DNA from: Sphingomonas crocodyli
GTDB taxonomy: Bacteria; Pseudomonadota; Alphaproteobacteria; Sphingomonadales; Sphingomonadaceae
Direction of reading: 5' to 3'
DNA: 64,000 nucleotides
NCBI RefSeq assembly: GCF_004005865.1
Contig: NZ_SACN01000002.1
Span: forward strand, 310,001-374,000
The position numbers and the translations under genes were made by a program. Under the pieces are notes generated by a model. That model was not told the origin of the DNA, made no database searches, and was given only the letters and a program-made list of their open reading frames with translations. Position 1 is the first letter of the stretch. Every line of letters begins with the position of its first letter. Shown in pieces: positions 1 to 9,175 of this stretch.

Positions 1-179
1 CCCGCCAGCCGATCGTCCCACTCCAGCGGCGGGACGCCGACCTGCGCGCGGACTCGGTTGTGCGCGGCGAGCAGCCGATCGTTCAGATTGGCCGTGCGCT
101 CGCTTGCCCCCAAGGACAGCAGCGCCAGACATGCACCGGCAAGGACCGACAACTTGGGTCCATTCAGCGAACCAGCCAT
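1..179 (-). CDS. CAP (SCP/PR1)-domain secreted protein, 5' part only
   Basis: This is the first 59 codons of a gene that runs off the left edge. The ATG at 179 is preferred over the in-frame ATG at 185 because GGGAG lies about 7 nt upstream of it. Residues 1-24 look like a signal peptide. They are followed by NDRLLAAHNRVRAQVG and PPLEWDDRLA, the first helix of a CAP domain. The same pattern occurs in the complete CAP gene at 56956-57501, so the two are paralogs. Bacterial CAP proteins are secreted and mostly of unknown function. The catalytic-like signature of the family lies outside the window. Confidence 0.75.
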   Translation of the reverse strand, partial: MAGSLNGPKLSVLAGACLALLSLGASERTANLNDRLLAAHNRVRAQVGVPPLEWDDRLA

Positions 180-277
180 CAGCATTCTCCCAACTTCGCC
201 GTCTTTTATGATCCAGAGTGGCTCAAGTTCCCTCCGGTGCGGCTGCAATCGTTTTACTATGCAAATTTATTCGGTCT

Positions 278-1237
278 TTAGGAAGAAACCGCCATTTCTC
301 GGGGGTTGAGCACCGACCAGCCGGTCGCGACGGCGAGCTGCTGGAGGGCAAGCGCGCCCAGTTGCGAATTGCCGCGATCGTTGAGGCCGGGGGACCAGAC
401 CGCGAGCGAAGCGATTCCCGGCACCACCGCCAAAATGCCGCCGCCGACCCCCGACTTGCCGGGCATGCCGACGCGGAAGGAGAATTCGCCCGATCCGTCA
501 TAATGGCCGCACATCATCATCAGCGCGTTGATCCGCCGCGCGCGGAGCGCGGAGACGACATTGTGCCCGGTATCGGGATGCGCCCCGCCCGCCATCAGAT
601 ACCGCCCCGCCATCGCCAGTTGCCGGCAAGTCATCGAAAGCGCGCACTGGTTGAAATAGACCTGCAGCACGTCTTCGGCGGCGTGATCGAGATTGCCGAA
701 GGCGCGCATATAATTGGCGAGCGCCATGTTGCGGAAGCCGGTCTCCTTCTCCCCCTTCGCGACATCCTCGTCGATGCGGATGCTCTCGTCGCTCGCCAGA
801 TGCCGGGTGAAGCGCAATATCTCGCCGATCGCCTCGGTCGGGCGGCTGCCGCCCAGGATCACGTCGCTGACCACGATCGCGCCCGCATTGATGAACGGGT
901 TGCGCGGAATGCCATGCTCGGCCTCCAACTGCACGATCGAGTTGAAGGCGGAGCCCGAAGGCTCATGCCCCACGCGCCGCCACAGCTGATCGCCGACCTT
1001 GCCCAGCGCGATCGTCAGCGCGAACACCTTCGATATCGACTGGATCGAGAAAGGCACGTCGGCGTCGCCCGCGACGTGCATGCTGCCGTCCGCCAGCACC
1101 ACGGCGATGCCGAAGTGGCGCGGATCGACCCCGGCCAGGCCCGGAATATAGTCGGCGACTTTGCCGCGATCCTCCTCGCGCGCCATGTCGGCGGCGATTT
1201 CGCCAAGGATCGCGTCGAGATCGAGCCCCCCCGTCAT
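278..1237 (-). CDS. glsA: Glutaminase (serine-dependent beta-lactamase-like fold)
   Basis: 319 aa, the usual length for bacterial glutaminase, which hydrolyses L-glutamine to glutamate and ammonia in the cytoplasm. The catalytic Ser-x-x-Lys motif is SISK at residues 67-70. SGSAFNS near 94-100 and NPFINAGAI near 113-121 are also typical of the family. It begins 3 nt after the stop of the upstream LysR gene, so the two are almost certainly co-transcribed. That pairing suggests the regulator also controls glutamine breakdown, which is inference. Confidence 0.93.
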   Translation of the reverse strand: MTGGLDLDAILGEIAADMAREEDRGKVADYIPGLAGVDPRHFGIAVVLADGSMHVAGDADVPFSIQSISKVFALTIALGKVGDQLWRRVGHEPSGSAFNSIVQLEAEHGIPRNPFINAGAIVVSDVILGGSRPTEAIGEILRFTRHLASDESIRIDEDVAKGEKETGFRNMALANYMRAFGNLDHAAEDVLQVYFNQCALSMTCRQLAMAGRYLMAGGAHPDTGHNVVSALRARRINALMMMCGHYDGSGEFSFRVGMPGKSGVGGGILAVVPGIASLAVWSPGLNDRGNSQLGALALQQLAVATGWSVLNPREMAVSS

Positions 1238-1240
1238 TCC

Positions 1241-2149
1241 CTAATCCCCCCTGTGCGTCGCGTGCCCCGTCTCCACCAGATCGACGAACCGACGCGCGGC
1301 CGTCGACAGATTCCTGCGCCGCACCAGCCACAGGCTGCTCAACACCTGCTGGCCGGCCAGTTCGCGGAATATGATATTGTCGGGATGCAGCGCCGCAAGC
1401 GAGCGCGTAATGACCGTAATGCCCATCCCCACCGCGACGAGGCCCAGCAGGGTCGTCAGGCCCGCGGCCTCCTGCACGACGCGCGGGGTGAAGCCGGCCT
1501 TGGCGCACAGTTCGTCGAGATGCTCGTTGAAGCCCGCGCCATGATCCGATCCGTAGAGGACGAAGGCTTCGTCGCGCAGATCGGCGATCGATGGCGCGCG
1601 CCGCCGCGTCGCCAGCGGATGATCGCTGCGCATGGCGAGCATCAGCGGCTCGTCGAACAAGGGCGTCGCGACCATCATCGGGGTGATCGGCGGCTCGCCG
1701 AGCCCGCGGATGAAGCCGACGTCGAGCCGTTCCTCGCGCAGCCGCTCCAGCTGCTCGCCGCGCGGCATTTCGGCCAGGTTGAGCCGCACGGCGGGGAAGG
1801 CTTCGCGGAACGACGACAGCGCGTTCGCCACGACCGCGTTGAACGGGACGGAGGCCGAGAAGCCCACCGACAATTCGCCCAGTTCGCCGCGTTGCGCGCG
1901 CCGGGCTACGTCGATCGCATGATCCGCCTGATCCAGCACGCGGCGCGCCTCGGTCAGGAACAGGGTTCCCGCTTCGGTCAGCGTCACGCGCCGGCTGGTC
2001 CGTTCGAACAAGGCGACGCCCAGTTCGTCCTCCAGCGCGCGGATCTGCTGGCTCAGCGGCGGCTGCGATATGCCCAGGCGTGTTGCGGCGCGGCCGAAAT
2101 GCAGCTCCTCGGCGACGCCTACGAAATAGCGGAGATGGCGTAATTCCAT
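1241..2149 (-). CDS. LysR-family transcriptional regulator
   Basis: 302 aa. The N-terminal winged HTH covers about residues 1-60 (RHLRYFVGVAEELHFGRAA, then SQPPLSQQIRALE) and is followed by a periplasmic-binding-like effector domain. The gene is divergent from the RND efflux operon at 2301 and directly upstream of the glutaminase gene. LysR regulators usually act on the divergent neighbour, so the efflux operon is the most likely target. The effector is unknown. Confidence 0.93.
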   Translation of the reverse strand: MELRHLRYFVGVAEELHFGRAATRLGISQPPLSQQIRALEDELGVALFERTSRRVTLTEAGTLFLTEARRVLDQADHAIDVARRAQRGELGELSVGFSASVPFNAVVANALSSFREAFPAVRLNLAEMPRGEQLERLREERLDVGFIRGLGEPPITPMMVATPLFDEPLMLAMRSDHPLATRRRAPSIADLRDEAFVLYGSDHGAGFNEHLDELCAKAGFTPRVVQEAAGLTTLLGLVAVGMGITVITRSLAALHPDNIIFRELAGQQVLSSLWLVRRRNLSTAARRFVDLVETGHATHRGD

Positions 2150-2155
2150 TTGCGA

Positions 2156-2180
2156 TTGATATGGATCATGTATCGATCAA
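2156..2180. promoter_or_regulatory. Candidate LysR operator between divergent genes
   Basis: TTGAT-N15-ATCAA is an interrupted dyad in the 151-bp gap between the LysR start and the RND permease start. It sits next to the regulator start, where autoregulatory LysR sites are normally found. The call rests only on position and symmetry. Confidence 0.3.
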
Positions 2181-2300
2181 GGTGCAATCGATATTAGACG
2201 CCCCAGCGTCTATGATGCAGTGCGGAAATAATTCATCGTCCGCGACTGGGGGGAAGCGGAGAAGTCCGGGGTTCGCGCCGCTTCTCATGGTTGCTGTTCA

Positions 2301-5300
2301 ATGACCGCCATCGTCCGGATCGCGCTTACGCGACCGCTGACGTTCATCGTGATGGCGCTGCTGATCCTGATCGGCGGCACGATTTCGGCGTTGCGCACGC
2401 CGGTGGACATCTTTCCCGAAATCAAGATTCCCGTCGTCGCGGTGGTGTGGGGCTATGCCGGCCTGCCGCCGTCGGAGATGGAAGGCCGCATCATCGGCAA
2501 TCACGAACGCGTGCTGACGACGACGGTCAACGATATCGAACATATCGAAAGCCAGTCGATGCAGGGCATCGGCGTGATCAAGATCTTCTTCCAGCCGGGC
2601 GCCGACATCCGCACCGCGACCGCGCAGGTCACGTCGGTGTCGCAGACGGTGCTTCGCAACATGCCGCCGGGCGTCAATCCGCCGCTGGTGCTGAACTATA
2701 ACGCGTCGACCGTGCCGATCCTGCAGCTGGCCTTGTCGGGGCAGGGGCTGACCGAACAGCAATTGTTCGATCTGGGCCAGAACCAGATCCGGCCGCAGCT
2801 GGTGACGATCCCCGGCGCCGCTATGCCCTTCCCGTCGGGCGGACGGCAGCGTCAGATCCAGATCGATATCGATCCGGTCGCGCTGCAGACCAACGGCCTG
2901 TCGGCGCAGGACGTCGCCAATGCCGTCGCCGCGCAGAACCAGATCAATCCGGCCGGCTTCGCGAAGATCGGCATCTTCCAGTACAGCATCCGTCTGAACA
3001 ACGCGCCGTCCTCGATCGAGGAACTCAACAACCTGCCGATCAAGGTGGTGAACGGCGCGACGATCTACATGCGCGACGTCGCCCACGTCCGTGACGGCAG
3101 CGCACCGCAGACCAACGTCGTCCATGTCGACGGGCATCGCTCCGCGCTGCTGACCGTGCTGAAGAATGGCGCGACCTCGACGATCGCGATCGTTCAGGGG
3201 GTGAAGGACAAGATCCCCGAACTGATGGCGGGCCTGCCGCCGACGCTCAAGGTGCTGCCGATCGGCGATCAGTCGCTGTTCGTGAAGGCGGCATTGGAGG
3301 GCGTGGTGAAGGAAGGCGCGATCGCGGCCGCGCTCACCTCGTTGATGATCCTGCTGTTCCTGGGTTCGTGGCGGTCGACCGTGATCATCGCGATCTCGAT
3401 CCCGCTGGCGGTGCTGGCGGCGATCGCGGCGCTGGCGATGTTCGGGCAGACTCTGAACGTGATGACGCTGGGCGGCCTCGCGCTCGCGGTCGGCATCCTC
3501 GTCGACGACGCGACGGTGACGATCGAAAACATCAACTGGCATCTCGAACAGGGCAAGGGCGTCGTGCCCGCGATCCTCGACGGCGCGGCGCAGATCGTGA
3601 CGCCGGCCTTCGTGTCGCTGCTGTGCATCTGCATCGTGTTCGTGCCGATGTTCGCGCTGCCGGGGGTCGCGGGCTTCCTGTTCGTGCCGATGGCGCTGTC
3701 GGTGGTGTTCGCGATGATCGCATCGTTCATCCTGTCGCGCACCCTGGTGCCGACGATGGCGATGTATCTGCTCAAGCCACACGACACGCACGGCCACAGC
3801 CATGAGGCGGGGTCGCCCACGTCGACCAACCCGCTGGTCCGTTTCCAGCGCGAGTTCGAGGCGCGCTTCGAAAAGGTCCGCGCGGGCTATGGCGATCTGC
3901 TCGGCCGTGCGCTGGGCGCGCGCAAGCCGTTCATCATCGGCTTCCTGGCCGTGGTGTTGATCAGCTTCGTGCTGGTGCCGTTCCTGGGCCGCAACTTCTT
4001 CCCGACGGTCGATTCCGGGCAGATGATGCTCCACGTCCGCGCGCCGATCGGTTCGCGTATCGAAAATACCTCGGCCGAGTTCGATCGGATCCAGCGTTTC
4101 ATCCGCCGCACCCTGCCGGCGGGCGAGATCGAGACGATCATCGACAATATCGGCCTGCCGGTCAGCGGCATCAACGTCGTCTATAACAATTCGGGCACGG
4201 TCGGCCCGCAGGACGGCGACATCCTGATCTCCCTGAAGGAAGGCCATGCACCGACCGAGGAGCATATGGCGACTCTGCGCCGTGAACTGCCTAAGGCATT
4301 CCCGGCCTTCACCTTCTCCTTCCTGCCCGCCGATATCACCAGCCAGATCCTGAACTTCGGTTCGCCGGCGCCGATCGATATCCAGGTGTCGGGCCGCAAC
4401 ATCGCGGCGAACCGCGCTTATGCGACGAAGATCCTGAAGGGCATTCGCGGCATTCCGGGCGTCGCCGATGCGCGCATCCAGCAATCGGCGCGCTATCCGC
4501 AGCTCGATGTCGACGTGAACCGTTCGCGCATCGGCCAGTTCGGCCTCACCGAGCGGGACGTGACCAACAGCGTCGCGACCACGCTGGCCGGAACGTTGCA
4601 GACCGCGCCGGTCTTCTATCTGAACCCGCAGAACGGCATCACCTATCCGGTCGTCGGCCAGACGCCCGAATATCAGATCGATTCGGTCGCCAGCCTTTCG
4701 AACATCCCGGTCGCCGGTCCCGCGGGCACGGGCGGGCAGCAGGTTCTGGGCGGCATTGCGGACATCAAGCGGTCGAGCACCGCCGCCGTCGCCAGCCACT
4801 ATAATATCCAGCCCGTGATCGACATCTACGCCGCCCCCGCGGGCCGCGATCTGGGCGCGGTGTCCAGCGACATCGCCAGGGTCATCAAGCGGCTGGAAAA
4901 GGATAAGCCGGCGGGCATCACCGTCACGATGCGTGGACAGTATCAGACGATGAACGCGGCCTTCTCCGGCCTTGGCTACGGCCTGCTCGGCGCGATCGTG
5001 CTGATCTATCTGCTGATCGTCGTGAACTTCCAGAGCTGGCTCGATCCGTTCGTGATCATCACGGCCCTTCCCGCCGCGCTGGCCGGGATCGTGTGGATGC
5101 TGTTCAGCACGGGCACGACCCTGTCGGTCCCGGCGCTGACCGGCGCGATCATGTGCATGGGTGTCGCGACCGCCAACTCGATCCTGGTCGTCAGTTTCGC
5201 CCGCGAACGGCTCGCCGAACTGGGCGACGCGACCAAGGCCGCGCTGGAGGCGGGCATGGTCCGCTTCCGCCCGGTGTTGATGACCGCGCTCGCGATGATC

Positions 5301-5489
5301 ATCGGCATGGCGCCGATGGCCTTCGGTCTGGGCGAGGGTGGTGAGCAGAACGCCCCGCTCGGCCGCGCCGTGATCGGCGGGCTTGCCTTCGCCACCATTG
5401 CCACGCTTCTCTTCGTCCCCGTCGTCTTCGCGGTCGTTCATTCGCGCCGCGCGTCCAAGCCTTCCGAACCGGAACTCGCCCATGCCTGA
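2301..5489 (+). CDS. RND efflux transporter, inner-membrane permease (HAE1-like)
   Basis: 1062 aa, AcrB-type length. It has an N-terminal membrane helix, porter motifs such as TPVDIFPEI, and the TM4 proton-relay motif VGILVDDATVTIEN with adjacent aspartates. A second set of helices follows the second porter half. It exports compounds using the proton gradient, together with the adaptor and outer-membrane channel encoded next. A His-rich stretch (HDTHGHSH) lies in the loop after the first helix bundle, near residue 497. The start has no strong SD. The stop overlaps the adaptor gene by 8 nt. The substrate cannot be read from the sequence. Confidence 0.95.
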   Translation: MTAIVRIALTRPLTFIVMALLILIGGTISALRTPVDIFPEIKIPVVAVVWGYAGLPPSEMEGRIIGNHERVLTTTVNDIEHIESQSMQGIGVIKIFFQPGADIRTATAQVTSVSQTVLRNMPPGVNPPLVLNYNASTVPILQLALSGQGLTEQQLFDLGQNQIRPQLVTIPGAAMPFPSGGRQRQIQIDIDPVALQTNGLSAQDVANAVAAQNQINPAGFAKIGIFQYSIRLNNAPSSIEELNNLPIKVVNGATIYMRDVAHVRDGSAPQTNVVHVDGHRSALLTVLKNGATSTIAIVQGVKDKIPELMAGLPPTLKVLPIGDQSLFVKAALEGVVKEGAIAAALTSLMILLFLGSWRSTVIIAISIPLAVLAAIAALAMFGQTLNVMTLGGLALAVGILVDDATVTIENINWHLEQGKGVVPAILDGAAQIVTPAFVSLLCICIVFVPMFALPGVAGFLFVPMALSVVFAMIASFILSRTLVPTMAMYLLKPHDTHGHSHEAGSPTSTNPLVRFQREFEARFEKVRAGYGDLLGRALGARKPFIIGFLAVVLISFVLVPFLGRNFFPTVDSGQMMLHVRAPIGSRIENTSAEFDRIQRFIRRTLPAGEIETIIDNIGLPVSGINVVYNNSGTVGPQDGDILISLKEGHAPTEEHMATLRRELPKAFPAFTFSFLPADITSQILNFGSPAPIDIQVSGRNIAANRAYATKILKGIRGIPGVADARIQQSARYPQLDVDVNRSRIGQFGLTERDVTNSVATTLAGTLQTAPVFYLNPQNGITYPVVGQTPEYQIDSVASLSNIPVAGPAGTGGQQVLGGIADIKRSSTAAVASHYNIQPVIDIYAAPAGRDLGAVSSDIARVIKRLEKDKPAGITVTMRGQYQTMNAAFSGLGYGLLGAIVLIYLLIVVNFQSWLDPFVIITALPAALAGIVWMLFSTGTTLSVPALTGAIMCMGVATANSILVVSFARERLAELGDATKAALEAGMVRFRPVLMTALAMIIGMAPMAFGLGEGGEQNAPLGRAVIGGLAFATIATLLFVPVVFAVVHSRRASKPSEPELAHA

Positions 5490-6636
5490 CCTCAGCGATC
5501 GCAATCTCCGCCGTTACGGCATCGGCGCCGGCGTCGTCGCCCTCGCGATCGTCGCGGTCGGCATCGGCACCCGCGTGATGGCCGATCGCGAACTGGCCGA
5601 TGTCGCCGCCGATAACGACATCCAGTCGGTCAGCGTGATCAAGCCGACGCGCGGCGCCGAAAGCGACGGCCTGGTCCTGCCGGGCAATGTGCAGGCGTTC
5701 AACAGCGCCGCGCTCTATGCGCGCAGCAACGGCTTCATGCGCCGCTGGCTCGCCGATATCGGCGACAATGTGTCGGCGGGGCAGACGCTGGCGATCATCG
5801 ACGCGCCCGACGTCGATCAGCAGCTTGCCGCCGCTCAGGCCGATTATCAGACCGCCGCCGCCAATCAGTCGCTCGCGCAGACCACGGCGAAGCGTTGGGA
5901 AATGATGCTCGCCAAGGATGCGGTGTCGAAGCAGGAAACCGACGAAAAGCGCGGCGATCTTGCGGCCAAGACCGCGCTCGCCAACGCGCAGGCCGCCAAT
6001 GTGAAGCGGCTGCGCGCGCTGCAGGGCTTCACCCGCATCACCGCGCCGTTCGACGGCGTCGTCACGCAGCGCAATGCCCAGATCGGTGCGCTGATCGTTG
6101 CGGGCAATGCCGCCGCCCAGCCGATCTACACCGTCGCCGACGTCCATCGCATGCGTATCTACGTCCGCGTGCCGCAGGGCTATTCGGGCCAGATCCGTCA
6201 GGGCCTCCATGCGAAGCTGACGGTCCCTGAATATCCGGGGCGCACCTTCGATGCGGTGCTGACGCGCACGGCGGGCGCGGTCGATCCGACATCGGGCACC
6301 GTGCTGGTCGAACTGCAGGTCGCAAACGGCGATCGCGCGCTCAAGCCGGGCTCCTTCTCGCAGGTCGCCTTCCCGGTCCACAATGCGGGCACGATCAGCC
6401 TGCCGGCCAGCGCGCTGATGGTGCGCGACGACGGCACCAGCGTCGCGATCGTCGGTGCGGACGGCAAGGCGCGCGTCCTGCCCGTCACGATCGCGCGCGA
6501 CAATGGCGCGACCGTCGATATCGCAACCGGCCTGAAGGGCACCGAGCGGGTGATAGACAGCCCGCCCGACTCGATCGAAAATGGCGATGCGGTCCGTGCG
6601 GTCGCGGCGCCTCCGCCCGCGCCCGCGAAGGGCTGA
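5482..6636 (+). CDS. RND efflux periplasmic adaptor (membrane fusion protein)
   Basis: 384 aa. The ATG at 5482 (MPDLSDRNLRR) overlaps the permease stop by 8 nt, an arrangement consistent with translational coupling. One N-terminal membrane anchor (about residues 12-32) precedes a split lipoyl domain (NGFMRRWLADIGDNV; later ITAPFDGVVTQRN), a coiled-coil hairpin and a beta-barrel domain. It bridges the permease and the outer-membrane channel. There are no His- or Met-rich metal-binding motifs, so heavy-metal export is not favoured. Confidence 0.94.
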   Translation: MPDLSDRNLRRYGIGAGVVALAIVAVGIGTRVMADRELADVAADNDIQSVSVIKPTRGAESDGLVLPGNVQAFNSAALYARSNGFMRRWLADIGDNVSAGQTLAIIDAPDVDQQLAAAQADYQTAAANQSLAQTTAKRWEMMLAKDAVSKQETDEKRGDLAAKTALANAQAANVKRLRALQGFTRITAPFDGVVTQRNAQIGALIVAGNAAAQPIYTVADVHRMRIYVRVPQGYSGQIRQGLHAKLTVPEYPGRTFDAVLTRTAGAVDPTSGTVLVELQVANGDRALKPGSFSQVAFPVHNAGTISLPASALMVRDDGTSVAIVGADGKARVLPVTIARDNGATVDIATGLKGTERVIDSPPDSIENGDAVRAVAAPPPAPAKG

Positions 6637-6646
6637 GGCGGCGGGG

Positions 6647-8062
6647 ATGCGGTCTTTCGCGCTCCTGCCGGCGCTGCTGCTCGCCGGCTGTTCGATGGCC
6701 CCGGCCTATCGCCCGGCCGAGGCGCCGGTTGCCGCCGCCTATAAGGAACAGGTGCCCGGCTGGGCGCAGGCCGCCCCCGCCGATGCCGCGCCGCGTGGCG
6801 ACTGGTGGACGGCGTTCGGCGATCCCGTCCTCGACGATCTCGAAGCCCGCGCCGCGGCCGGCAGCCCGACGATCGCGGCGGCGGTGGCGCGTTATGATCA
6901 GGCGACGGCGATCGCGCGGCGCGCCAATGCCGAAATCTTCCCCGAAATCTCGGCCGGCGGCGCGATCTCGCGCGAACGGCTTTCGGCCGGTCGCCCGCAA
7001 TCGATCGGGAACCGCCCCAAATATACCGACAAGACGATCGGCGGCAGCTTCGATTGGGAAATCGACCTGTGGGGCCGGCTGCGCGATGGCGCGCGGGCGG
7101 GCGTCCTCGAACGGCAGGCGAGCGCCGCCGATCTCGCCTCGGCGCGGCTGAGCCTGCAGGCAGCGGTCGCCAGCGGTTACTTCGCGCTGCGCGGATCGGA
7201 CGCCGAAATCGCGCTGCTGCGCCGGACGATCGATGAGTTTGCGCGCGCGGAAAAGCTGACCGACAATCGCCACGAAGGCGGCATCGCATCGGGCCTCGAT
7301 CTCGGCCGCGCGCAGGCGCAGTTGTCGGGCGCGAAGGCCGATCTGTCGCAGGCCCTGCTCGATCGCGCGATGCTCGAACATGCGCTCGCGGCCCTGATCG
7401 GCGAAAGCCCGTCGACCTTCACGATCGCGTCGGCGGCGATGTCGGCCCGGCCGATCGCGGCGCCGGTTGCGACGCCCAGCCAGCTGCTCGAACGCCGCCC
7501 CGACATCGCGGCCGCCGAACGCCGCATGGCCGCCGCCAACCAGCGGATCGGCGTGGCGCGCGCGGCATGGTTCCCTGCGCTCACCCTGGGCCTCGACGGC
7601 GGGTGGCAGACGACTAGCGGCGATATCCTGACCAAGTCGAACAGCTTCTGGGCGCTCGGCCCGCTGTCGCTGCTCGGCCCGATCTTCGATGCGGGCCGCC
7701 GCACCGCCGACGTCAAGCGCGCCCGCGGCGAGTTCGACGAGGCCTCGGCCGAGTATCGCGGCACGGTGCTGGGCGCGTTCCGCGAGGTGGAGGACAATCT
7801 GGCCGCCGCGCGCGAACTGACATCGGCCGAGCGCGATCAGGATGCGGCGGCGTCGGCCGCGACGCGCACCGGCGATCTGGCGCTCACCCGCTATCATGAC
7901 GGCGCGTCGGATTATCTGGAGGTCGTCGTGGCGCAGACCGCCGCGCTGCAGGCCGAACGCGCGGCGATCGGCGTCCGGGTTCGCCGGCTTCAGGCGTCGG
8001 TGCAACTGGTCCGCGCGCTGGGCGGCGGCTTCGACAAGACGGTGCTGGCGCAGAAACCGTAG
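6647..8062 (+). CDS. Outer-membrane efflux lipoprotein, NodT/OprM family
   Basis: 471 aa. The ATG at 6647 was chosen because it gives a clean lipoprotein signal: MRSFALLPALLLAGC, lipobox LLAGC with Cys15 as the acylated residue. Two repeated OEP domains follow, typical of TolC-like trimeric channels. It starts 10 nt after the adaptor stop and completes the permease-adaptor-channel operon. Confidence 0.93.
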   Translation: MRSFALLPALLLAGCSMAPAYRPAEAPVAAAYKEQVPGWAQAAPADAAPRGDWWTAFGDPVLDDLEARAAAGSPTIAAAVARYDQATAIARRANAEIFPEISAGGAISRERLSAGRPQSIGNRPKYTDKTIGGSFDWEIDLWGRLRDGARAGVLERQASAADLASARLSLQAAVASGYFALRGSDAEIALLRRTIDEFARAEKLTDNRHEGGIASGLDLGRAQAQLSGAKADLSQALLDRAMLEHALAALIGESPSTFTIASAAMSARPIAAPVATPSQLLERRPDIAAAERRMAAANQRIGVARAAWFPALTLGLDGGWQTTSGDILTKSNSFWALGPLSLLGPIFDAGRRTADVKRARGEFDEASAEYRGTVLGAFREVEDNLAAARELTSAERDQDAAASAATRTGDLALTRYHDGASDYLEVVVAQTAALQAERAAIGVRVRRLQASVQLVRALGGGFDKTVLAQKP

Positions 8063-8095
8063 CAGCCTTTTGCCGCGCTCCGCGTTCGAACCGGC

Positions 8096-9046
8096 ATGAA
8101 GCATCAGCCGATCGATCGCGTCGACACCATCGACTCCCAACCCGGCATCCGCCGCAGCCGGCGGGGCCGGGGGTGGCGGTTCACCGGGCCGGATGGCGAT
8201 CTGGTCCGTGATGTCGATGATCGGATGCGCATCCTGGGCCTCGGCATCCCGCCCGCCTGGAAAAAGGTCTGGATCAATCCCGATCCGACCGCGCCGGTGC
8301 AGGCGACCGGGATTGATGCCGCCGGCCGCAAGCAGTATCGTTACCACACCAGCTGGCGTGAGAAGCAGGATGAGGCGAAGTTCGCCGAACTCCCCGCCTT
8401 TGCCGAACGCCTGCCCTATCTGCGCGCGCAGGTGCGCAAGGCGCTCAAGAGCGACGATCCGTGGGAACGCGCGCTGGCGGCGGCCGTGCGGCTGCTCGAT
8501 GGCTTCGCGATCCGGGTGGGATCGAGCGATTCCGCGCTCCACGGCAGCTATGGCGCGACCACGCTGCTGAATCGCCATGCGCGGATCAAGGGCGATACGG
8601 TCACGCTCTGCTTCTACGGCAAGCACGGCATCCGCGCCGATCTGTCGGGCAGGGATGCGGCGCTGGCGGCGGCGCTGGCCGAACTCAAGAAGTCATCGAG
8701 CGGCGATCTCTTCGCGCTGCGATCGGGCCTGCGGGTCCATGCGGCCGACGTGAACGAATGGATCTGCGAACTGACCGACGGCCACGGCACGGCCAAGACC
8801 TTCCGCACCTGGCGCGCCTGCGCGATCGCGGCGGGGATGCTTGCGCGCGGCAAGCGCACCTCGGTCAAGACGATGCTGGAGGCGGTGGCCGACAGCCTCG
8901 GCAATACCCCTGCCGTCTGCCGCAAATCCTATGTCGCCCCCGCCTTCATCGACATCGCCAAGGCGGGCGAGACGATCGCCATCCCCGCGACCCCGAAGGC
9001 CCTACGCGCGAACGAACGGGCAAGCCTGGCGGTGCTCACTACCTGA
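8096..9046 (+). CDS. DNA topoisomerase IB (poxvirus-like)
   Basis: 316 aa, the length of bacterial type IB topoisomerases. It relaxes supercoils through a 3'-phosphotyrosyl intermediate. All expected active-site residues are visible: Arg140 (GFAIRVG), Lys176 (FYGKHG), Arg237 (KTFRTWR), Asn270 in the position often held by His (LGNTP), and the nucleophile Tyr279 (RKSYVAPAF). The gene lies 33 nt after the efflux operon on the same strand but is functionally unrelated. Its stop abuts a palindromic repeat. Confidence 0.93.
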   Translation: MKHQPIDRVDTIDSQPGIRRSRRGRGWRFTGPDGDLVRDVDDRMRILGLGIPPAWKKVWINPDPTAPVQATGIDAAGRKQYRYHTSWREKQDEAKFAELPAFAERLPYLRAQVRKALKSDDPWERALAAAVRLLDGFAIRVGSSDSALHGSYGATTLLNRHARIKGDTVTLCFYGKHGIRADLSGRDAALAAALAELKKSSSGDLFALRSGLRVHAADVNEWICELTDGHGTAKTFRTWRACAIAAGMLARGKRTSVKTMLEAVADSLGNTPAVCRKSYVAPAFIDIAKAGETIAIPATPKALRANERASLAVLTT

Positions 9047-9047
9047 A

Positions 9048-9175
9048 ATCCTCCCCCGGAGGGGGAGGGGGACCGGCGCAGCCGGTGGAGGGGTATTCGA
9101 GGCTTGGCGGCTCGCTACCGGCTAATACCCCTCCGTCACGCCTTCGGCGCGCCACCTCCCCCTCCGGGGGAGGAT
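9048..9175. repeat. BIME/REP-like pair of inverted palindromic repeats
   Basis: Two imperfect copies of about 50 bp face each other across a short spacer. Each begins ATCCTCCCCCGGAGGGGGAG and ends GGAGGGGTATT, and each is itself partly palindromic. The element fills the whole gap between two convergent genes, 1 nt after the topoisomerase stop and directly adjoining the stop of the oxidoreductase gene. It probably forms a strong hairpin on both transcripts and may act as a bidirectional terminator. It has no coding potential. Confidence 0.85.

Noticed and set aside
218..2143. A 641-codon plus-strand frame over glutaminase and LysR
   Set aside because: Antisense shadow of two well-identified genes, with composition typical of such shadows.
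2298..5504. A 1068-codon open frame on the minus strand opposite the RND permease
   Set aside because: High GC third positions keep the antisense frame open. The product is an Arg/Asp/His-rich low-complexity chain with no domain, and the plus-strand gene is unmistakable.
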